From NCBI RefSeq assembly GCF_900607225.1, contig NZ_LR027842.1:2794363-2858362 (forward strand): DNA of 64,000 nucleotides. The letters are read 5' to 3'. The notes below the pieces were generated by a model that did not search any database, was not told the origin of the DNA, and saw only the letters and a program-made list of their open reading frames with translations. A program made the position numbers and the translations under genes. Of this stretch, positions 31,488 to 40,430 are shown one piece after another. The stretch is from [Pseudopropionibacterium] massiliense. GTDB taxonomy: Bacteria; Actinomycetota; Actinomycetes; Propionibacteriales; Propionibacteriaceae. Positions within the stretch are counted from its first letter, which is position 1; the number at the start of each line of letters is the position of its first letter.

Positions 31488-32570
31488 CCACACCCTCCTT
31501 CGCCCAGTTGTTCTTCCGAAATGCAGCTATGACGCTAGCGCATCCCCTTCAAAAGCAAAAGCGCCGGATAACAGCCAGTTTCCCCTCACCGATGGCCTCC
31601 GAGCCCCTAAAACCGGGGGTTTCCGCACCCCGCGGTCACCGAGCACCGCCAGATTTCGCAAAACGCCGGCCAATCGGATGACAGGACCCAACTCACTCGC
31701 CCTAACTTTCGTTATCTAACTACCTACGAATAGCTTGGAAAATCCCCTCGCGGCGACGAAACGTCGCCATGGAGTCACACCGATTGGGACCTCCACACAT
31801 CTCTGTATCACCCGGTCGACCGACAAACACCGAACGGTGCGCCCCGCGCAGAACACCCACCCCTTGACGACACAACGCCCCCCGAGACTCGGCGCCCAGA
31901 AGGCCAATCAGCAGGAGCCATCTCGCGAGAACCACGTCGAGCACCAGCTCCCCGGGAGACACCGACACCCCAGCGAGCTCTCGGAACCCGCACCCAAGCA
32001 GGATCGTTAAATTGTTTTATCGATATATCAGAAAGACGTTGCCCTGCCACAGACGAAGCCAACCGAGACCACGAAGGTCGACACGACCACACCGGACCGA
32101 ACACCCCGGGGCATCCCACCGCATCTCTACGGCCACGGACCTCAGACATCCGATGAATAATCGGATCGCATCCGAACACGATCCCGCAATACAGCCCCAC
32201 CCGCGTTTGTGATCCAGCGCCACCGCGACCCCGAATCGACAGGTTTTCCGAGCCACAACCTCAGCGAATACACCAATGCAAACCCTCCCGACCATGCGGT
32301 AATTAACTTTCGATAAACGTTGGCAATTCGCCAGTTCATGCATTACCCTTGTCTCGGCGGGGGAGGCATCCGTCAAATTGTAAACAAACTAACAATCACT
32401 GCGGTTACCAAACTTCTTCAGCAACAACCTCCCCCGCCACCTCAGATCAGTGATTCAATTATCAAGGATCCCTTCGGGTAGTTTTCGCCGCAATGCGCAC
32501 CAAGGTCGGTATCGGCGGGCCGTCAACCGGACCGGAGGATTCACCCCCGGCTCTTCAGCCCGACCGCCCT
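31488..32570. other. 1.1-kb gene-poor region, lower GC
   Basis: The first 60 bases are the whiB leader. After that, open frames exist on both strands (for example 31808-32200 and 32017-32376 minus) but none has good codon bias, a ribosome-binding site or a recognised family. The DNA is more AT-rich than the neighbours, with TTTATCGATATATC around 32016. It marks the left edge of the accessory region and may be eroded mobile DNA. Confidence 0.4.
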
Positions 32571-33044
32571 TCAGCGGTCAGCGGGCCCCAGCACCATCAG
32601 CTTCTCCGGGTCCGGGAAAGACACGAACCCCACCTCGGCGTAGAGATCGTGTGCATCGGGGGTAATGAGCATGAGCCGCTTGAGCCGGAGTCGCCGGAAC
32701 GTTTCCGCCACGGTCCGGGACAGCGCGACCCCGAGCCCACGCCCACGCACCTCGCGCGCGACGTAGACGTCGCAGAGCCACCCGAAGGCAACACCATCGG
32801 TTACCACCCGTGCGTACCCAACCTGCGCGCCGTCTGGCCCGTACACGCCGAAGTTCACCGATGCCGCCGCGGCCCGCTCCACGAAATCGCGGGACCGTCC
32901 CAGCGCCCAGTACGCATCCGTCGACAACCAGCGGTGTACGCGTTCCAGATCGAGCCGATCGCGGTCCGTGTCCACCACGAAACCTCCCGGCAGCTCCACC
33001 CTGACGTCAGGGGCGGGCACCGCGATCACGGTCTCACCGGTCAT
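32571..33044 (-). CDS. GNAT family N-acetyltransferase
   Basis: 157 residues. The acetyl-CoA motif A is VARE-VRGRGLGVALSRTVAE (Q/R-x-x-G-x-G/A form), preceded by the beta4 strand FGWLCDVYV, and TPDAHDLYAEVGFVSFPDP is the usual C-terminal Y-x-x-x-G-F. The first 45 residues (PDVRVELPGGFVVDTDRDRL) are typical for the YjdJ/acetyltransferase-3 type. ATG 33044 has a GAGGAGG site. Substrate unknown. Confidence 0.8.
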   Translation of the reverse strand: MTGETVIAVPAPDVRVELPGGFVVDTDRDRLDLERVHRWLSTDAYWALGRSRDFVERAAAASVNFGVYGPDGAQVGYARVVTDGVAFGWLCDVYVAREVRGRGLGVALSRTVAETFRRLRLKRLMLITPDAHDLYAEVGFVSFPDPEKLMVLGPADR

Positions 33045-33148
33045 GACAGCCTCCTCGCACTCGACGACAGCTCGGCACGGAAACCCTGCAGGCGTTTCCA
33101 ACATGCCACCGACCATCGCCTTCCCGGAAACGAATCGCCCCTGCCCCG

Positions 33149-34567
33149 TCAGGCCGGATCACCAGCGGGTCTTCCCGGCCGGATGAACACGCCCAGCGCC
33201 GCGACGAACGCCACCACGCCGGCGCCCAGCAGGACGTGGAACGAGAGCTGGGTGCCCGTGGTCGTTCCCGCCACCGGGTCGGCCGCCTCTGCCGCGTTGA
33301 CGATGGCGGTCGCCACCGCGGTTCCGATGGCCCCGCCGAGCTGCTGGATGGTGTTGAACGCGGCGTTGCCGTCGGCCTGGAGGTCATCAGGAAGGGAACG
33401 CAGGCCATTGGTCATGGAGTTCGAGACGGACAACCCCTGGCAGATCGGGAAGAGCGCGTAGATCAACGCCAGCCGAACGCCTGAGCCGTGAACGCCGAGG
33501 ACGGCGAAGAGCACGAGGGTCACCACCCCGATGGCGGCGCCGGTGAGGATGGGCCGCATGGGACCGAAGCGGTCCAGGATCCCGCCGCCAAACGGGGTGA
33601 GGAGCGCGCCGATGATGCACCCGGGCAGCAGTAGACAGCCCGCGGCGAAGGAGTCCATCGACTTGCCGACCTGGGCGAAGTACGGGATCAGGTATCCCAG
33701 CGCCAGCACGATGGCCTGGATGAGCACCACGTAGACGATGCTCAACGCGTAGGTGCGGTCGGTGAAGATCCGCACGCGCAGCAGGGGATCGTCGGAGCGC
33801 CGGGAGAGCCGGACGAAACCGGCAATGAGCGCCACGGACAGGACGAACAGCCCGAGCACCTCCGGGCTGGTCCATGCGCTGGTGGAGGCCGCGTTGGTGG
33901 CGAAGACGAGGGCGACGAACCCGGCCGCCATGAGCAGGAACTGGACGGGGGCGAAGGAGACCCGCCTGGTCTCCTGGGCCTGGCGGATCGTCAGGGCCCC
34001 GAGCACCAGGGCGATGACCAGGAAGGGAACGAGCACCAGGAAGATCGAACGCCACCCGAGCGCGCCGATGAGGAAACCGCCGAGTGAGGGCCCCACGGCC
34101 GGGGCGATGGCGGTGATGAGCGTGGCGAGACCCATCATGGTTCCCATCCGTTCGTGCGGGACCTGTTGCAGCACGATGTTGAACATCAGCGGCAGCGCAA
34201 CGCCCGTGCCGACGCCCTGCAGGATGCGTCCGCCGATCAGGAGCGAGAAGTGCGGGGCGGCCGCGCTCATGACCGTCCCGGCCAGGAAGGTGAGCATGGC
34301 CGCGAGGAAGAGCGTCCGGGCGCGGTACCTGCGGTTCAGGAACGAGGAGATCGGCATGATCGCGGAGAGCACCAGCAGATACCCGGTCGTGACCCACTGC
34401 ACGGTGGCGGTGTTCACCCCGAACTCGCCCATGAGAGCCGGGAAGGCGACGTTCATCGCGGTCTCCACGACCACACCCGCGAACGACATGATGCCCACCG
34501 CGACGATGGAGACGACGAGGCGTGCGTCGAGACGCCGTTCGAACCCTGGCACGTTGTTGCTCCTCAT
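33149..34567 (-). CDS. MFS drug-efflux transporter, DHA2 (EmrB/QacA) family
   Basis: 472 residues with about 14 membrane helices, the DHA2 hallmark. Motif A-like FLNRRYRARTLFLAAML and motif C-like AIAPAVGPSLGGFLIG are visible, as is motif D1-like ETAMNVAFPALMGEFG. It should export a hydrophobic compound in exchange for protons. ATG 34567 is 54 bases from a divergent methyltransferase gene, with which it may share a promoter. Substrate and regulator are not evident. Confidence 0.88.
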   Translation of the reverse strand: MRSNNVPGFERRLDARLVVSIVAVGIMSFAGVVVETAMNVAFPALMGEFGVNTATVQWVTTGYLLVLSAIMPISSFLNRRYRARTLFLAAMLTFLAGTVMSAAAPHFSLLIGGRILQGVGTGVALPLMFNIVLQQVPHERMGTMMGLATLITAIAPAVGPSLGGFLIGALGWRSIFLVLVPFLVIALVLGALTIRQAQETRRVSFAPVQFLLMAAGFVALVFATNAASTSAWTSPEVLGLFVLSVALIAGFVRLSRRSDDPLLRVRIFTDRTYALSIVYVVLIQAIVLALGYLIPYFAQVGKSMDSFAAGCLLLPGCIIGALLTPFGGGILDRFGPMRPILTGAAIGVVTLVLFAVLGVHGSGVRLALIYALFPICQGLSVSNSMTNGLRSLPDDLQADGNAAFNTIQQLGGAIGTAVATAIVNAAEAADPVAGTTTGTQLSFHVLLGAGVVAFVAALGVFIRPGRPAGDPA

Positions 34568-34621
34568 TTCTCATCCCGGACACGGCTGCAGCGCGGATCC
34601 CACCGGTCCAATACTGGCCCC

Positions 34622-35446
34622 ATGACCTCCGAGCACGCTCCCGGGACCACCCACCGATACACCCACGGCCACGGCCCGGCGGTACTGGCCAGCCACTCCC
34701 GCCGCACCGCCCGGGACTCGGCGGGATACCTGCTCCCCCACCTGCACCGGGGCACGGACCTGCTCGACGTCGGCTGCGGACCAGCCTCCGTGACCGCCGG
34801 CCTGGCCGGGTTCGTCGCTCCCGGAAGGGTCGTGGGGCTCGACGCCTCGTCCGCCGTGCTCGACGTCGCCCGGGGCCTCCTGGAGGAGCGGGGCCTCCGG
34901 GACCGGGTGGAGTTGATGACCGGTGACGTGTCCGCGCTGCCCTTCGACGACGACACCTTCGACGTCGTCCACGCCCATCAGCTGCTCCAGCACCTGGACG
35001 ACCCGGTGGCGGCGCTCGCCGAGATGCGACGGGTGGTCCGCCCCGGGGGGATCGTCGCCGCGCGCGACGCCGTGTACTCGGCGAAGGCGTGGTTCCCCCA
35101 CTCCGCTGGAATGGATTCGTGGCGGGAGGTCTACATGGCCACGGCCCGGGCCAACGGCGGGGAACCCGACGCGGGGAGCAGGCTGCTGGCGTGGTCGCGG
35201 GCCGCGGGTTTCCGGGACGCGACGCCATCCGCGTCGACCTGGTGTTTCGCCACCGCGCAGGACCGCGCCTGGTGGTCTGAAACGTGGGCGGAGCGGTGCC
35301 TGGCGTCGTTCGGCCCACGGGCGGTGGAACTCGGACTGGCCACGACGAGCGACCTGGAGACGATGGCTGAGGCCTGGCGGCAGTGGGGCGCCAGCGAGGA
35401 CGGCTGGTTCGTCGTCGTCCACGGCGAAGTCCTGCTCCGCGCTTGA
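34622..35446 (+). CDS. class I SAM-dependent methyltransferase (UbiE/Methyltransf_11 type)
   Basis: 274 residues. Motif I LLDVGCGPASVTAGLAG, acidic loop VVGLDASSAVLD, LMTGDVSALPFDDDTFDVVHAHQLLQHLDDP and LAEMRRVVRPGGIVAARD follow the textbook order. The C-terminal half (WREVYMATARANGGEPDAGS) is of the sort seen in small-molecule methyltransferases. ATG 34622 is preferred; the longer upstream frame runs antisense through the MFS gene. Divergent from the efflux pump. Confidence 0.85.
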   Translation: MTSEHAPGTTHRYTHGHGPAVLASHSRRTARDSAGYLLPHLHRGTDLLDVGCGPASVTAGLAGFVAPGRVVGLDASSAVLDVARGLLEERGLRDRVELMTGDVSALPFDDDTFDVVHAHQLLQHLDDPVAALAEMRRVVRPGGIVAARDAVYSAKAWFPHSAGMDSWREVYMATARANGGEPDAGSRLLAWSRAAGFRDATPSASTWCFATAQDRAWWSETWAERCLASFGPRAVELGLATTSDLETMAEAWRQWGASEDGWFVVVHGEVLLRA

Positions 35447-35458
35447 ACCGGAATCAGG

Positions 35459-35689
35459 TCAGGGCCTGCCCGCCCGTGCCACGTCATCGCGTTCAGGAAT
35501 GGGCAGGTCATCCGCTCCCCCGACCTCCTGCACGGCCTGTATGAGGGCCAAGCCGATGTTGGGACGGGCCACACCCTTGGTCAGGATGTCGCGGGCCTCG
35601 GCCTCCATGGAACGTCCATGTCGCTCGGCCTGCTCGGCGAGCTGCCGCTTCACCGAATCATCCAGGCCTCGGACAACGATGGATGCCAT
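35459..35689 (-). CDS. FitA-like ribbon-helix-helix antitoxin, orphan
   Basis: 76 residues, MASIVVRGLDDSVKRQLAEQ then AERHGRSMEAEARDILTKGV: the FitA/VapB RHH fold, in which the N-terminal strand binds DNA as a dimer. The C-terminal tail should bind a PIN toxin, but none follows: downstream lies the convergent methyltransferase. So it is an orphan or a remnant of a pair. ATG 35689 is preferred over an upstream in-frame start. Its promoter has two TGATATC repeats. Confidence 0.75.
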   Translation of the reverse strand: MASIVVRGLDDSVKRQLAEQAERHGRSMEAEARDILTKGVARPNIGLALIQAVQEVGGADDLPIPERDDVARAGRP

Positions 35690-35708
35690 CGCAACCACCT
35701 CCCTCAAG

Positions 35709-35727
35709 TGATATCAAACATGATATC
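35709..35727. promoter_or_regulatory. candidate autoregulatory operator of the FitA-like gene
   Basis: TGATATCAAACATGATATC: two TGATATC copies twelve bases apart (also an inverted GATATC pair), just upstream of the antitoxin start. Confidence 0.5.
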
Positions 35728-35795
35728 GAATCGCCCGCAGGTGGCCCATCGAGAGCCCTGCCGCTGGATCATGAAGACCCCGGAGCCGGGAAGGA

Positions 35796-35855
35796 ACGTG
35801 TACACGTCATCGACACGTCCGTAAAACGTGTCGAAAAATCACCAAAATTTCGACA
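35796..35855. promoter_or_regulatory. operator-like palindromes upstream of the Fic gene
   Basis: ACGTGTACACGT (35796-35807) is a perfect 12-bp palindrome, and TGTCGAAA (35829-35836) with TTTCGACA (35848-35855) forms a second inverted repeat. The second covers possible starts GTG 35828 and ATG 35855, which argues for translation from ATG 35885. Confidence 0.5.
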
Positions 35856-35884
35856 TGTCCCGCTTGCGCGGCTACGCTTCGTGT

Positions 35885-36979
35885 ATGTGGCACCATCCTG
35901 ACCGCCCGCATCAGAACCTACCCCCGCTCCCACCTGCGAAGGATGTGGAGACGCCGGTGGTCCTGAAGGCGACGGTTGCGGCGAGCAGGGCACTGGCCCG
36001 GCTCGACGGGGCCTGCAAGCGGTTGCCCGACCCCACCATGCTGATCAACCTCATCCCCCTGATGGAGGCGCAGGCATCGAACGAGATCGAGAACATCGTC
36101 ACCACCAACGACGAGTTGTTCAAGGCGGCGCATGGAGCGCTGACCCAGCCGACCCCACAGGTAAAAGAGGCACTCCGCTATCGTGAAGCGCTCCGAGCCG
36201 GAGTGGACTCCCTGACCTCGCGCCCCCTGACCAAGCAGACAGCCATCGATATCTGTTCCCGCCTCCTGGGGCGGCCCTCCATCATCCGGAACACCCCGGG
36301 CACCTACATCGGAACCCCCGCGAACGGGAAAAGGATCTACACGCCTCCCGAGGGGCGCGAAATCATTCTGGATCACCTGGGCGCGTGGGAAAAGTTCCTG
36401 CACGGCGACCACGGCGTGGACCCGCTCGTGGTCATGGCGTTGGCCCATTATCAGTTCGAGGCCATCCACCCATTTTTCGACGGCAACGGGCGCACCGGTC
36501 GCATCCTGAACCTGCTCACCCTGATCGAAACCGGTTTGCTCGAACTCCCGATCCTGTGTCTGTCGGGTCACATCGTGCGCCACAAGGACAAGTACTACAG
36601 CCTTCTCAACGCCGTCACCCGCTCCGACGAATGGGAGTCGTGGATACTGTTCATGCTGACCGGGGTCGAGTCGACGGCCCGCTGGACCCTGGCTCTCGTG
36701 GAGGCGACGGATGGCCTACGAGACACCGTGGAGCACGACATCCGCCGGATCCGGCCGAAACTCCCCGCCGGGGAACTGACCCGTCTGCTCTTCACGCAGC
36801 CCTATCTTCGAATAGAGAACGTGGTGGACGCGGGACTGGCCCAGCGGCAGACGGCGTCCAAGTGGCTGAATGAACTGGCCACCACCGGCCTGATCGCCAA
36901 GGAAAAGATCGGCCGAAACGCCGTCTACATCAATCAGAAGCTGCTGCACAAACTGTTCACGACTCCCCTACCGGAATAG
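35885..36979 (+). CDS. Fic family protein (AMP-transferase type, N-terminally inhibited)
   Basis: 364 residues from ATG 35885. A DUF4172-like N-terminus (NLPPLPPAKDVET) leads to the inhibitory helix motif SNEIEN (S-x3-E-N), which places it in class II Fic proteins. The Fic active site HPFFDGNGRTGR at about 195-206 is intact with its catalytic His, and a winged-helix domain (PYLRIENVVDAGLAQRQTASKWLNELATTGLI) ends the protein. Fic enzymes transfer AMP or related groups to target proteins. The upstream operators and the C-terminal HTH suggest autoregulation. GTG 35828 and ATG 35855 are alternative starts. Stop is TAG. Confidence 0.88.
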   Translation: MWHHPDRPHQNLPPLPPAKDVETPVVLKATVAASRALARLDGACKRLPDPTMLINLIPLMEAQASNEIENIVTTNDELFKAAHGALTQPTPQVKEALRYREALRAGVDSLTSRPLTKQTAIDICSRLLGRPSIIRNTPGTYIGTPANGKRIYTPPEGREIILDHLGAWEKFLHGDHGVDPLVVMALAHYQFEAIHPFFDGNGRTGRILNLLTLIETGLLELPILCLSGHIVRHKDKYYSLLNAVTRSDEWESWILFMLTGVESTARWTLALVEATDGLRDTVEHDIRRIRPKLPAGELTRLLFTQPYLRIENVVDAGLAQRQTASKWLNELATTGLIAKEKIGRNAVYINQKLLHKLFTTPLPE

Positions 36980-37014
36980 GCGGCCCCGCCGGAGCGGCCC
37001 ACACCAGGCGCACC

Positions 37015-37266
37015 TCACTCCTCCCGGATGAGGTCGTGTTCCTCGGCCCGGCCCTCCCAGGCCCTCTCGTAGGCGTCGAGCAGCCTGCGGGCGTTGGCGG
37101 GAGAGCGGAACAGGTAGGCCGTTTCCTGCCACGCGGCGTATTCATCGGCGGACATGAGAACGGCGTTCCCCTTGCGGGAAACGATCTCGACGGCAGTGCG
37201 ATCGTCGTTGACCTGCTCGATGAGCGGGAACAACGTCCTGCGGGCCTCGCTGGCGCTGATGGACAC
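37015..37266 (-). CDS. Phd/YefM-type antitoxin, orphan
   Basis: 83 residues. VSISASEARRTLFPLIEQVN and VSRKGNAVLMSADEYAAWQET are the Phd/YefM signature (DNA-binding N-terminus plus the D-E-Y-x-x-W motif). The toxin (YoeB type) expected directly downstream is missing: only 35 bases separate its stop from the convergent Fic gene. GTG 37266 has a strong GGGAGGGGG site. Either an orphan antitoxin or a leftover of a pair. Confidence 0.8.
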   Translation of the reverse strand: MSISASEARRTLFPLIEQVNDDRTAVEIVSRKGNAVLMSADEYAAWQETAYLFRSPANARRLLDAYERAWEGRAEEHDLIREE

Positions 37267-37367
37267 GGCACCCCCTCCCCTGAAAGTGGTACGGATCAAC
37301 GGTACCAGTCATCGCGCATCGTCGCCGTTCTCCCGGCGCACCCACGAGACCTTGGAGGAAGAATCAC

Positions 37368-37436
37368 GGTTGTGCAGCACTCAACGCCGATTTTGCCCCT
37401 CCAGGGACGATATACGGCGTTGAGTGCTGCGCAACC
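37368..37436. repeat. palindromic repeat, GCAGCACTCAA family
   Basis: 22-bp arms with one mismatch (37368-37389 and 37415-37436), with core GCAGCACTCAACGCCG. It lies 72 bases after the stop codon of the NmrA-family gene. Confidence 0.8.
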
Positions 37437-37508
37437 GGGTTGATGAGCATGCGGATGACGAGACCGTCCACCAACCCGCGCAGGCAGTGTCACCTCCCCC
37501 CAGCGCCC

Positions 37509-38462
37509 TTATGATGCATTGAAGGACGTGCGCTCCCCTCGCCAACCGGTCCCGCGCAGAAACCGTTCCCAGGTCAGGGTGTCCGGGGTGATGCGACGAC
37601 TCCATTCCAGATCACGTTCCGACCTGAAATAGCCGTAGTCCACAGCATAGTTCACCATGCCCAGAATCTCTTTCACGTGCAGTTCATCCGAAGCGAATTC
37701 GGGAAACCAACGGAGCAGTCCCTCGCGCGTGAATGCATTGCGATACTCGGCCCTCATTCCGGTGACCCACTGGAACGTCTCCACCATTTCCCGCGGTGAG
37801 ATGACGTCACCCACCAGGGGAAGCGTTTCTCCTCGGTAGAGTTCGGGGTGCGCGAGGATTTCGAGGACCGCCGGGCCCGTCGCGGTCAACGGATCCACGA
37901 AAGGCGCACGGAAATCCTCGGGCAGGTAGATGGGCAACAGGAGCACGTCACCTTCTGCGCGCGGCACGTAGTATTCCAGCAGGTTGGTGTAGAAGAAGGC
38001 CGGCATCACGAAGGTGTGTGCGATGGGCAGTGTGCGGATGTGGTCAGCGATCCGAGCCTTGTCGGTGAAGTGCGGTGCGAACAGCGTGCCACCCGAGATG
38101 TCGTCCACGTTCTCAAGGGTGCTGAAGACGACGTGCTCGACGCCCGCCCGCAGCGCCGCGTCCGCCAAACGGCAGCCCAGCTCGTACTCGCGCGAGTTCT
38201 CCGGGGCCGTGGGCGGGGTCACGAGAAAGGCGTTCCGCGCACCCGTGAGAGCGGCGAGCCATTCGTCGTCATGTCCCGGCTCCAGCGGGGCGACGACGAC
38301 ATCCGCGCCCAGCCGCGCGAGTTCCCGCGCCTGCGGGGACGACGGGTCGCGGGTGAGCGCGCGTACCCGGAAGCGCCCATCGGCCAGCAGCGTCCTGACG
38401 ACACTGCGGCCCTGTTTGCTGGTGCCGCCCGCGACGGCGACGAGTGGCGCGGCGGAGGTCAT
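37509..38462 (-). CDS. NmrA-family NAD(P)-binding protein
   Basis: 317 residues, atypical short-chain dehydrogenase. The dinucleotide motif is VAVAGGTSKQGRSVVRTLLADG (G-x-x-x-Q-G form), then VRALTRDPSSPQARELARLG, and VEHVVFSTLENVDD replaces the catalytic Tyr-Lys region, as in NmrA sensors. Such proteins sense NADP state or bind quinones. The gene is divergent from an HxlR regulator at 38574, a pairing seen often, so redox or electrophile control is likely. Confidence 0.85.
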   Translation of the reverse strand: MTSAAPLVAVAGGTSKQGRSVVRTLLADGRFRVRALTRDPSSPQARELARLGADVVVAPLEPGHDDEWLAALTGARNAFLVTPPTAPENSREYELGCRLADAALRAGVEHVVFSTLENVDDISGGTLFAPHFTDKARIADHIRTLPIAHTFVMPAFFYTNLLEYYVPRAEGDVLLLPIYLPEDFRAPFVDPLTATGPAVLEILAHPELYRGETLPLVGDVISPREMVETFQWVTGMRAEYRNAFTREGLLRWFPEFASDELHVKEILGMVNYAVDYGYFRSERDLEWSRRITPDTLTWERFLRGTGWRGERTSFNAS

Positions 38463-38573
38463 GGTGTTTCTCCTTTGCCTGGTGAACGGTAGGATCGTGT
38501 ACGAATTTCAGTGTGCGACCAAGGATCCCCCGGATCAAGAACTATCATTTTCGATACCACACAGGAGCACGGC
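38463..38573. promoter_or_regulatory. shared divergent promoter of NmrA-family gene and HxlR regulator
   Basis: 111 bases between two divergent starts, AT-rich in the middle (AAGAACTATCATTTTCGATA). HxlR proteins normally bind such shared promoters; no perfect palindrome was found by eye. Confidence 0.4.
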
Positions 38574-38993
38574 ATGGAACTGGAGTGCATCAGTGATTTC
38601 GTGAGCTTGGGAGAAAAAACGTATCCCTGCCCGATCAGTGTCGCAATGGATCTCGTCGGCGGCAAATGGAAGGCCGTCATCATCTATCACTTGAAGGACG
38701 AGCCAAAACGTTTCGGTGAACTGCGTCGCGCACTCATCTCAGCGACGGAAACCGTGTTGAGCAACCAGCTCAAGCAGCTGGAGCAGGACGGCCTCATATC
38801 GCGCCAGGTATTCGGAACCAAACCACCCCTGAAAACGGTGTATTCGCTCACCGACTTCGGGCGCACCTTCCTGCCCGCACTGAACGCTCTGACCCATTGG
38901 GGCAATCAGGTGGTGAGCGAGCAGGGACGCTTCGGGCCGGCACATCCGGTTCCCTCCGCCACGCCTTTTGGTGCAGGTCGCGGACCGGTCTGA
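38574..38993 (+). CDS. HxlR-type winged-helix transcriptional regulator
   Basis: 139 residues: CPISVAMDLVGGKWKAVIIYHLKDEPKRFGELRR, ATETVLSNQLKQLEQDGLISR and KTVYSLTDFGRTFLPALNAL are the HxlR winged-helix signature, with a conserved Cys at the start of the HTH (YPCPIS) that senses electrophiles or disulfide stress in family members. ATG 38574 has a CAGGAG site. It probably represses or activates the divergent NmrA-family gene. Confidence 0.88.
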   Translation: MELECISDFVSLGEKTYPCPISVAMDLVGGKWKAVIIYHLKDEPKRFGELRRALISATETVLSNQLKQLEQDGLISRQVFGTKPPLKTVYSLTDFGRTFLPALNALTHWGNQVVSEQGRFGPAHPVPSATPFGAGRGPV

Positions 38994-39019
38994 ACCGGAC
39001 GCCCCATACCCTGACCCGT

Positions 39020-40054
39020 GTGAAGAACTCTCTCCGCATCGCCCTGGGTGTGTTGTTCGTCGTCGCGATGTCGTGGCTCCCGGCCCCTGCGCAGGCGTGC
39101 GCGTGCGGGGCCTTGGTGACCGACTCGGCGGCGGGCATCAATGCGGAGACCGCGTTCGTGGTGATGGACGGCGGACGGGAACGCATCGACATGGTGATGC
39201 ACCTCGACGGCGAGGCGTCCGCAGCGGCCTGGATCATGCCGCTGCCTCCCGGGGGAAAGGTCAGCCTGGGCGACAAGGACGTCTTCGATCGGCTGAAGAA
39301 TCTGACCAAACCTCGCCCCCGGTACGTACCCCAGTTCCTGCCCGACTCCCGGGTTGGAAGACCGCAATCCGGATCCGACGGATCCAGGGAAGGAGCACCC
39401 CCCGGGGTGCAGGTCGTCGACATCCAAACGTTGGGACCGTTCGAGGTGACCACCCTGCAGGGCACCAGCGCCGCCGCGGTCAACGACTGGTTGGGCGCCA
39501 ACGGGTTCTCGGCCCGAAAGGATGTGGAGCCGACCTTCCAGGAGTATCTCGACGCGGGCTGGCAGATCACCGCGACCCGGTTGACGCCTGAGAGTGGTGC
39601 GGCGGCGCTGTCGAACGGCCTGGACTCGCTGCGCATGGAGTTCCCCACCGACGCACCGATCTATCCCATCAAGTTGTCACAGCACGCCCGAACCCGCCAG
39701 GGCGTGAAACTCTTCGTGCTGGCGGACCACCGCATGGATGCGCAGGGACCGACCTCGTCCTCACGCGATCTGAACGTCAAGTTCGCCGGGAAGGTCCCCG
39801 CGGGTGAGGTGGGGCTCGGCGATGGCGAACGCTACCTGACGGCGCTGGAGGGCAGCTTCGAACCGATGGAGATCAGCGATGACATCCGCTTCGCCCAAGC
39901 CGATTCCGACGAGGAGTACATCCCCACCTACAAGGTCGACATCCCCTTGTGGAAGGCCTACCCGGTGCTGCTGCTGGTCGGAGCCTTCGCGTGGCTGATC
40001 ATCCGTAGGTACCGCAGGACGCGGACGGCGGAACTCGTTCACAACCACTCGTGA
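39020..40054 (+). CDS. DUF2330 domain-containing secreted/membrane-anchored protein
   Basis: 344 residues. A signal peptide (KNSLRIALGVLFVVAMSWLPAPAQA) precedes CACGALV, the Cys-rich start of DUF2330 proteins, and a domain with AETAFVVMDGGRERIDMVMHL and AAWIMPLPPGGKV. A C-terminal helix (AYPVLLLVGAFAWLIIRRYRR) anchors it to the outside of the membrane. DUF2330 proteins are of unknown function. GTG 39020 was chosen because the signal peptide begins there. Confidence 0.82.
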   Translation: MKNSLRIALGVLFVVAMSWLPAPAQACACGALVTDSAAGINAETAFVVMDGGRERIDMVMHLDGEASAAAWIMPLPPGGKVSLGDKDVFDRLKNLTKPRPRYVPQFLPDSRVGRPQSGSDGSREGAPPGVQVVDIQTLGPFEVTTLQGTSAAAVNDWLGANGFSARKDVEPTFQEYLDAGWQITATRLTPESGAAALSNGLDSLRMEFPTDAPIYPIKLSQHARTRQGVKLFVLADHRMDAQGPTSSSRDLNVKFAGKVPAGEVGLGDGERYLTALEGSFEPMEISDDIRFAQADSDEEYIPTYKVDIPLWKAYPVLLLVGAFAWLIIRRYRRTRTAELVHNHS

Positions 40055-40100
40055 CCATTTCCCAACCGATGGAAAACCACAACCGGGTGTGCCAAATACC

Positions 40101-40183
40101 TTGAGGCTTATTCATGGCCATCCTCAAGCGCGCTCTGACTAGGGGTTTCGCTGGTCGACACGTCGCCTGTGAATAAGCCTCAA
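40101..40183. mobile_element. MITE-like element, GAGGCTTATTCA termini
   Basis: 83 bp bounded by perfect 14-bp terminal inverted repeats TTGAGGCTTATTCA and TGAATAAGCCTCAA. It carries no gene. A diverged copy lies at 48739-48825 and fragments at 48424, 46896 and 43730. No transposase is present in the window. Confidence 0.75.
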
Positions 40184-40256
40184 AGGATCCTGAAAACTTC
40201 TGTCACCTCTACGACATACAGTTGTGTCCATCCAATCGGAGCGGAAGGACCTCGAC

Positions 40257-40430
40257 ATGACCTTCCTGCCTTCACGGACCCTTCTCCCGGATCTCATCGC
40301 CTGCCTTGACACTGGCTCGTGGTCATGTCCTGGATGTGGAGGCACTGGTGATCACAACCAGCGGGTAGCCTTCATGGCAGGAGGCCCGCCAAGCCAGCGG
40401 CCGCCCGACGAAGGACGGAGATTCACATGA
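40257..40430 (+). CDS. small hypothetical protein with CPGCGG motif, coupled to the PfkB gene
   Basis: 57 residues, MTFLPSRTLLPDLIACLDTG then SWSCPGCGGTGDHN. The Cys pair could bind zinc but only one pair is present. A GGAAGG site precedes ATG 40257, and its TGA overlaps the start of the kinase gene (ATGA). It may be a genuine small protein or simply a leader for translational coupling. Not recognised. Confidence 0.4.
   Translation: MTFLPSRTLLPDLIACLDTGSWSCPGCGGTGDHNQRVAFMAGGPPSQRPPDEGRRFT

Noticed and set aside
31719..32376. Small genes in the gap upstream of whiB
   Set aside because: Frames lack codon bias, ribosome-binding sites and recognisable domains.
34154..34621. Upstream extension of the methyltransferase frame
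   Set aside because: It is antisense to the MFS gene; ATG 34622 starts the recognisable methyltransferase.
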